Shown here one piece after another: positions 57,229 through 64,000 of a stretch of DNA of 64,000 nt. The first letter of the stretch is position 1, and the number at the start of each line of letters is the position of its first letter. The notes under the pieces are model-generated. The model saw nothing but the letters and a program-made list of their open reading frames with translations. It had not been told where the DNA came from and made no database searches. A program made the position numbers and the translations under genes. Source of the stretch: CAVVYV01 sp963752585 (GTDB taxonomy: Bacteria > Actinomycetota > Thermoleophilia > Solirubrobacterales > 70-9); the NCBI GenBank assembly GCA_963752585.1, contig CAVVYV010000004.1:496001-560000 (forward strand), written 5' to 3'.

Positions 57229-57761
57229 TGGAGGAGATCGCCCGCGTCTACGCCGATGCCCTCTTCCGGGCCGCAAAGGCCGCCGGCAAGCTCGACGTGC
57301 TCAAGGAGCAGCTCTCCGCGTTCGTCGCCGCCCTGCGCCAGAACCGGGACATGGAGCTGTTCTTCTTCAGCCCCTACTTCTCCTCGGCGGAGAAGCGTGA
57401 GGGGCTGACCAAGGTTCTGGACGGGGCTGAGCCCGAGCTGATCAACTTCCTCGAGCTCCTCGCCGAGAAGCATCGGGTTCCGGTGATCTACCGGATCGAG
57501 CGCCAATTCAATGCCCTCTGGGCGAAGGAGAACAAGCGCCTGGACGTCACCGTGACCAGCGCGGTCGAGCTGGACCCGGAGATCGCAAAGCGGATCGGCG
57601 CCGAGATCGAGAAGCAGACGGGCAACAAAGTGGAGCTGGAGAGCCGGGTGGACGACGGGATCATCGGCGGTCTCGTCCTTCAGGTCGGCAACATGGTGCT
57701 GGACGCGAGCGTCCGCAACCGGTTGGAGAAACTTCGCAAGAGCATCGCCCGAGCGGCGTAA
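57228..57761 (+). CDS. atpH: ATP synthase F1 subunit delta
   Basis: 177 residues. N-terminal helical bundle (IARVYADALFRAAKAAGKLD) that caps F1, and the C-terminal motif DDGIIGGLVLQVGNMVLDASVRNRLEKLR (in pieces) that binds subunit b. Length and ends are normal. Confidence 0.94.
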   Translation: MEEIARVYADALFRAAKAAGKLDVLKEQLSAFVAALRQNRDMELFFFSPYFSSAEKREGLTKVLDGAEPELINFLELLAEKHRVPVIYRIERQFNALWAKENKRLDVTVTSAVELDPEIAKRIGAEIEKQTGNKVELESRVDDGIIGGLVLQVGNMVLDASVRNRLEKLRKSIARAA

Positions 57762-57797
57762 CCCAATGACCAACGGTCAAAGGAGCAACTGACTTAG

Positions 57798-59454
<1,657 letters not shown>

Positions 59455-59462
59455 GGAGACTG

Positions 59463-59627
59463 AGATGAACGGACTCCCACCCGCACACGCCTGGATGACG
59501 CACGTGGCGCATCGCAGCTCTTCGTCCTCGGTCGCTCGCGTGGCGTTGCCACGCGTCGCTCCCTGCGTCCTCGATCTGCTCGGCCACGCACGCCCCCAGG
59601 CGCGCCCGGCTGGAAGTCCGCTCATCT
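59463..59627. repeat. long palindromic element B between atpA and atpG
   Basis: Ends AGATGAACGGACTCCC (59463 on) and AGATGAGCGGACTTCC (from 59627 on the other strand) match at 14 of 16. The centre is an 8-bp CGCGTGGC-GTT-GCCACGCG hairpin at 59537-59555. The arms pair over much of their length, for example CGCCTGG with CCAGGCG. The atpG ATG begins one base after it. Confidence 0.85.
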
Positions 59628-59629
59628 GA
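59465..59629 (+). CDS. 54-residue ORF inside element B
   Basis: ATG 59465 has GGGAG 6-10 nt upstream; the stop TGA 59627-59629 overlaps the atpG start (TGATG). Length equals the element A ORF, and the two share HA near the N-terminus, a Ser-rich centre and PCVLDLLGHARP versus PCVLELLGRANP. If translated it would couple atpG to atpA. It could also be an accident of the palindrome. Confidence 0.35.
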   Translation: MNGLPPAHAWMTHVAHRSSSSSVARVALPRVAPCVLDLLGHARPQARPAGSPLI

Positions 59630-60558
59630 TGGCCACCCGCAAGGAAGTCAAGAGCCGGATCGCCTCGGTGAAGAACGTCCAGAAGATCACCCGAGCGATG
59701 GAGATGGTTGCGGCCGCGAGGCTGCGCCGAGCCGAGCAGCGGATCGACCACCTGCGCCCCTACGCGCGCACCCTTCGCAACATGACCAGACAGGTGGCCG
59801 AGGCGGTCGGCGCCGAGGCCCGCAACCTGCCGGTGCTCCGGGAGCACGAGGAGCAGCGCACGGTCGGGATCCTGCTCGTCACCGGCGACCGCGGGTTGGC
59901 CGGCTCGTTCAACTCGCAGATCATCCGCGCCGGGATCCAGCTCCAGCGAGAGCTCTCAGCCGAGGGGAAGTCGGTGGAGTTCTCGGTGGTTGGCCGGCGG
60001 GGCGCCTCGACGATGCGCTTCCGGGGCGAGGAGCTGCGCGGCGAGTACGTCGGCTTCACCGACCGCCCGGCGTTCGCCAACGCCCGGGAAATCGCCGACG
60101 AGCTTGTCGCCTCGTACGTCGACGAGGAGCTCAACCGGGTCGACCTGATCTACAACCGCTACGTCTCGCCGCTGACCCAGTACGTGCGCCGGCAGACGCT
60201 GCTGCCGATCCAGCAGGCAGACGTGTTCGGCGAGGGGGTCGAGGAGCTGACCCCGCAGGTCGAGGAGGTCGACGAGGAGCTCGCCGAGGCCCACCGCCGG
60301 GCGCTCTGGGTCTACGAGCCCGACCCCGAGGAGCTGCTCGCCGAGCTGATCCCCGAATACGCGCAGCTCAACGTTTATCGCGCCCTGCTCGAGTCGACTG
60401 CCTCCGAGCACGGCGCCCGGATGACCGCGATGAGGAACGCCGCCGAGAACGCGAAGGAGGTGATCAGCGACCTGACCCTTGAGATGAACCGGGTGCGCCA
60501 GGCCGAGATCACCCAGGAGATCCTCGAGGTGGTCGCCGGGGCCGAAGGGGTTTCATGA
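59629..60558 (+). CDS. atpG: ATP synthase F1 subunit gamma
   Basis: 309 residues. The N-terminal helix RIASVKNVQKITRAMEMVAAARLRRA and the C-terminal AMRNAAENAKEVISDLTLEMNRVRQAEITQEI (both seen in pieces) form the coiled shaft; the middle LVTGDRGLAGSFN is also conserved. A ~20-residue insert rich in Glu (about 200-220) is longer than usual. Its start region lies against the right arm of element B, so ribosome access may depend on that fold or on translation of the small ORF before it. Confidence 0.95.
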   Translation: MATRKEVKSRIASVKNVQKITRAMEMVAAARLRRAEQRIDHLRPYARTLRNMTRQVAEAVGAEARNLPVLREHEEQRTVGILLVTGDRGLAGSFNSQIIRAGIQLQRELSAEGKSVEFSVVGRRGASTMRFRGEELRGEYVGFTDRPAFANAREIADELVASYVDEELNRVDLIYNRYVSPLTQYVRRQTLLPIQQADVFGEGVEELTPQVEEVDEELAEAHRRALWVYEPDPEELLAELIPEYAQLNVYRALLESTASEHGARMTAMRNAAENAKEVISDLTLEMNRVRQAEITQEILEVVAGAEGVS

Positions 60559-60582
60559 TCTTGGAACGAGTGAAGGAGACGA

Positions 60583-62107
60583 ATGGCTGAGAATCGAAAT
60601 GTAGGCAGGGTCGAGCAGGTGACCGGCGTCGTCATCGACGCCGTCTTCCCCGACGAGATCCCGGAGATTTTCACCGCGCTGAAGATCGAGGTGCCGCCCG
60701 AGGAGGGCCGGACCTCGCTCGACCTGGTCTGCGAGGTGCAGCAGCACATCGGCGACGACCGCGTCCGGGCGATCGCGATGGACGCCACAGACGGCCTCCA
60801 GCGCGGCGACGAGGTGGTCGACACCGGCGGGCCGATCACGGTCCCGGTGGGCGACCAGACCCTCGGCCGGATCTTCAACCTGCTCGGCGAGCCGATCGAC
60901 GAGGGCCCACCGGTCGAAGTGGAGGAGCGCTGGCCGATCCACCGCTCCGCTCCTGAGGTCGAGGACCTCGCTCCGACCCAGGAGATGCTCGAGACCGGGA
61001 TCAAGGTGGTCGACCTGCTCGCGCCCTACGCCAAGGGCGGCAAGGTCGGCCTCTTCGGCGGCGCCGGCGTCGGCAAGACCGTCCTGATCCAGGAGCTGAT
61101 CCGCTCGATCGCCGAGGAGCACGAGGGCCTCTCCGCCTTCTGCGGCGTCGGCGAGCGCTCCCGCGAGGGGAACGACCTCTGGCTCGAGATGAAGGAGTCG
61201 GGCGTGATCGACAAGACGATGCTCGTCTTCGGCCAGATGAACGAGCCGCCGGGCGCCCGCCTCCGGGTGGCGCTCTCGGGGCTGACGATGGCCGAGTACT
61301 TCCGCCAGCAGGGTGGCCAGGACGTGCTGCTGTTCATCGACAACATCTTCCGGTTCGTCCAGGCGGGCTCCGAGGTCTCGGCGCTGCTCGGCCGGATGCC
61401 CTCGGCGGTCGGCTACCAGCCGACCCTGGAGACGGAGATGGGCGACCTCCAGGAGCGGATCACCTCGACCCGGGAAGGGAGCGTCACCTCGATCCAGGCG
61501 ATCTACGTGCCGGCCGACGACCTCACCGACCCGGCGCCGGCGTCGGTGTTCGCCCACCTGAACGCGACGACGACGCTGACCCGGTCGCTGGTGGAGCAGG
61601 GGATCTACCCGGCGGTCGATCCGCTCGACTCGACTTCGACGATCCTGAAGCCGGACATCCTCGGCGAGGAGCACTACCAGACCGCGACCCGGGTCCAGGA
61701 GACCCTCCAGCGCTACCGGGAGCTCCAGGACATCATCGCGATCCTCGGGATCGACGAGCTCTCGGACGAGGACAAGCAGACGGTCTCGAGGGCGCGGAAG
61801 ATCCAGCGCTTCCTCTCCCAGCCGTTCTTCGTCGCCTCCCAGTTCACCGGCCGCGACGGTGAGTACGTGCCGGTGGAGGAGACGGTCCGCGGATTCAAGG
61901 AGATCGTCGACGGCGAGCACGATGAGATCCCCGAGCGCGCCTTCTACATGCAGGGCGGGATCGACCAGGTGCTCGAGGCAGGCGAAGGGGATGAAGGGCG
62001 AGGAGCCGGACAAGGCCGCCGAGGCCGAGTCGAAGGAGCAGGAGGAGACGAGGAGCAGGAGGAGACGAGCAGAAGGAGGAGGAGGACAGGCGGAGGCGGC
62101 CGCATAG
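60583..62107 (+). CDS. atpD: ATP synthase F1 subunit beta, frameshift at C-terminus
   Basis: Walker A GGAGVGKTVL, the catalytic Glu region CGVGERSREGNDLW, LLFIDNIFRFVQAGSEVSALLGRMPSAVGYQ (in pieces) and YMQGGIDQVLE are intact. As written the frame then shifts and ends at 62148, 37 bp inside atpC. An extra G at 61977-61978 accounts for it: without it the tail reads QAKGMKGEEPDKAAEAESKE and ends at TAG 62107, 5 bp before atpC. The Glu/Lys/Arg-rich tail is longer than usual. The beta subunit carries the catalytic sites. Confidence 0.92.
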
Positions 62108-62111
62108 ATCG

Positions 62112-62617
62112 ATGGCCGAGCGCGAGCACACCCTCCACGCCCAGGTGATGACCCCCGAGGGGGAGGTCTTCGACGGCGAGGTCGAGCAGCTCTCGACCCG
62201 GACCAAGGTCGGCGAGATCGGGATGCTCGCCAACCACGTCCCGGTCCTCGCCCGGCTGCAGCCGACCGAGCTCCGCCTGCACATGCCCGACGGCGAGATT
62301 CGCCGCTGGGCTCAGGCCGAGGGCTGGCTGCAGGTGTTCGCCAACCGGGCGACCGTCCTCGTCGGGGAGGCGATCCCCCCGATCAGCTGGACGTCAGCGA
62401 GCTCCGCGGCCGGATCGAGGACGCCGAGGGGCGCCTCGCCGACGCCGAGGAGGACTCTGGCGCCTACCAGCTCGCCGAGCGGGACAAGGAGCGCGCCGAG
62501 GCCTTCATCAGGGTCGCCGAGGCCGGCGCGCGGAACGGCTTCGCCATAAAACGGGTCGCGCCTGCGGCGCGCCGTCGCCACCTACGATTACCGAGGGTGC
62601 TCCGAAGGCGAAGCTGA
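62112..62617 (+). CDS. atpC: ATP synthase F1 subunit epsilon, frameshift in the middle
   Basis: The N-terminal beta-barrel is normal (QVMTPEGEVFDGEVEQLSTRT, GEIGMLANHVPVLARL in pieces, then FANRATVLVGEAI). As written it then enters a Ser/Pro-rich frame ending at 62549. A C missing from the six-C run at 62377-62382 restores DQLDVSELRGRIEDAEGRL, a helical hairpin typical of epsilon, which runs to TGA 62617 through a short hairpin repeat. The last ~20 residues (from IKRVAPAARRRH) are thus encoded by repeat sequence. Confidence 0.85.
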
Positions 62618-62630
62618 GGAGCAACCCGTT
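62595..62630 (+). repeat. short hairpin repeat, copy 3
   Basis: GGGTGCTCC (62595-62603) and GGAGCAACCC (62618-62627) flank a 14-nt loop, followed by GTTTA. It spans the corrected end of atpC and ends 5 nt before the next ATG. Confidence 0.75.
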
Positions 62631-62634
62631 TACC

Positions 62635-63718
62635 ATGGACGAAGTTACTCTTGCAGAGCGTCTGATCGCATTTGACACCTCCGCGGGGGACGGGCTGCGC
62701 CGCGCTGCCGAATTCGTCGGCGGGTGGCTCGAGTCGCGTGACATCGCCGTCACCCAGGTGGACGCGCGGGGCCTGCCGGTGACGATGGCGGAGGTCGGGC
62801 CGCCAGGATGCGCCGACCCTGGTAATGCATGGTCACCTCGACGTCGTTCCCGGGGAGGCCGAGCAGTTCAAGCCCCGGGTGGAGGGCGACCGGCTGGTGG
62901 GGCGGGGCGCCTTCGACATGAAGGGCGCCCTTGCGGTGATGCTGCTGATCCTCCACGACGCCCGCAAGCAGGAGCGGGTGCGCCTGCGGCTCGGGATCGT
63001 CTCCGACGAGGAGTCCGAGGAGGACAAGGACCGGGGCTCGGACGCACTCGTCGAGCGGGGGTTCATCGGGGACTTCGCGATCACCGGCGAGCCGACCAAC
63101 CTCCAGGTCGGGGTGCAGGCGAAGGGGGTGCTGGCGGTCCGGCTCGAGATGAGCGGCCGAGCCGCGCACGGCTCGACGCCGTGGCTGGGAGACAACGCGA
63201 TCGTCAAGGCGGTTGAGGTGTTTCGTGGCCTCGAATCGCTACCGTTTGCGCGGCAGAGCTCCGAGCTCTTCGATCGTCCCTCGATCAACCTCGGGCGTAT
63301 CTGGGGCGGGGACGCCCTCAACCGAGTGCCGGATACCTGCGTAATCGACGTCGACGTGCGTTTCCTTCCAGAACAGGACCCCGACGAGATCCTCGCCCAG
63401 ATCGACGGTCTGGCGGATACTCGTGTGGTCACCAACTTCCGGCGCCCGCCGGCGGTGGTGGAGCCCGATTCCCCGTTCGTCGCCGGCCTCTGCGAGGCGG
63501 CGTCGCCCCATCATCCCGAGCAGGTGATGAGCGTCGGTCGGGACGGGGCCTCGGACGCGGTGTCCTTCCTCCGGGTCGGGGTTCCCGCGGTCGAGTTCGG
63601 CCCGATCGGCGACGGTCACCACGGTCCGAACGAGTGGGTCTCGGTGAGCTCGCTCCGCAGCTACCGGCAGGCGCTGGAGGGATTCATCGGCGACTTCCCG
63701 GGAATGGTCCCCGCGTGA
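62635..63718 (+). CDS. M20 peptidase (ArgE/DapE-type deacylase), single frameshift
   Basis: Two frames join at about 62806: residues 1-56 from ATG 62635 (ERLIAFDTSAGDGLRRAAEF) and then, one frame over, DAPTLVMHGHLDVVPGE to TGA 63718. A missing base in GGATGCG at 62806-62810 would heal it. Metal ligands: His in HGHLD, Asp in GRGAFDMKG, Glu-Glu in SDEESEE, and Glu in TGEPTN; then a lid/dimer domain with RAAHGSTPW, and the final His in GDGHHGPNEW. Family enzymes remove acyl groups from amino acids; the substrate is not clear. Confidence 0.87.
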
Positions 63719-64000
63719 GGCCGGGGAATGAGAAGGACGAGCGTCCCGACGAGACCGAGGAGCACGAGCTCGGGGACGGGCCCGAGGGCCGGTCGAGGGA
63801 GTGAGGCGCCGAGGAGGAGCTCGCCGAGGAGAGCTCGACGAGGAGGAGCTCGGGGAGCGGACGAGGACGAGCTCGATCAGCTGATCGCCGCCGAGACCGC
63901 GGAGTGGGGAGGCGCCGGAGGCGGGGGGGGCAGAGCCGCCGAGGAGGCGAGAGGCCGAGGAGGAGGCGGGGGGAAGAAGAGGAGGAGGCGGAGAGGAGGA
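63715..64000 (+). other. purine-rich low-complexity end, possibly a broken acidic-protein gene
   Basis: GTG 63715 overlaps the peptidase stop and opens a 29-codon frame rich in Glu/Asp (NEKDERPDETEEHELGDG) ending at TGA 63802. Beyond it, GAGGAG-type repeats dominate; pieces in different frames read EEELAEE, DEDELDQLIAAETAEW. This looks like one acidic protein hit by several indels, or poor sequence at a contig end. The last ~100 bases are almost all G and A. I see nothing else here. Confidence 0.4.

Overview
The window is a 64-kb stretch of very GC-rich DNA with strong third-position G/C. Gene content points to an uncultured or poorly known actinomycete of the class Thermoleophilia (order Solirubrobacterales or near it). 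The signs are: secreted proteins with a 'LPSPAMIVAVVAVLLALAGG' leader or a Lys/Cys-rich tract after the signal peptide; a rpmE-DUF1385-prfA-prmC-sua5 block followed by glyA and the atp operon; Get3/ArsA-type ATPase pairs; and many starts with no Shine-Dalgarno sequence but a TANNNT hexamer 6-10 nt upstream (leaderless mRNAs). I see no rRNA, tRNA, CRISPR array, phage or transposase. The lineage call is inference from content, not from a marker tree.

Layout. 0-9 kb: a type IV pilus operon (prepilin-like proteins, prepilin peptidase, PilM, PilN, PilO, a PilP-like protein) ending in a secreted repeat protein. 9-16 kb: an autoregulated-looking HxlR regulator, a large protein with a HEPN-like C-terminal region, two Get3/ArsA-family ATPases, and divergently from them a ParA ATPase translationally coupled to an FtsZ with a 170-residue N-terminal extension. 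16-21 kb: a decayed or mis-sequenced secreted-protein gene, gamma-glutamyltransferase, a LON-domain protein, a class III adenylate cyclase and an FAD oxidoreductase. 21-27 kb: methyltransferases, a GH57 enzyme, a GT4 glucosyltransferase, a tiny membrane protein and an acyltransferase, laid out like the mycobacterial Rv3030-Rv3037c polymethylated-polysaccharide locus. 27-44 kb: propionyl/fatty acyl metabolism, with MeaB, a split methylmalonyl-CoA mutase, acyl-CoA dehydrogenase, thiolase, hotdog thioesterase, ETF alpha/beta and ETF-quinone oxidoreductase, together with HxlR and NarL-type regulators and a GGDEF protein. 44-49 kb: rpmE, DUF1385, prfA, prmC and sua5. 49-53 kb: a TetR regulator beside an R2-like diiron protein, glyA and a DUF354 protein. 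53-62.6 kb: a WecA/MraY-type transferase, a small AtpI-like membrane protein and the full atpBEFHAGDC operon. 62.6-64 kb: a frameshifted M20 peptidase and a purine-rich low-complexity end.

How it fits together. Acyl-CoA dehydrogenase passes electrons to ETF and then through ETF-QO to quinone. Odd-chain and branched-chain products pass through methylmalonyl-CoA mutase, guarded by MeaB. The proton gradient made by respiration drives the ATP synthase encoded further along.

Unexplained structure. Three ~165-bp long-palindrome elements (40714-40887, 43539-43705, 59463-59627) sit in gaps of the etf and atp gene sets; each holds a small ORF, and those of the first two are clearly related. A shorter hairpin (GGGTGCTCC...GGAGCAACCC) occurs at 26311, 51199 and 62595. 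Several single-base frameshifts cluster after 59.3 kb and probably reflect sequence error near a contig end.
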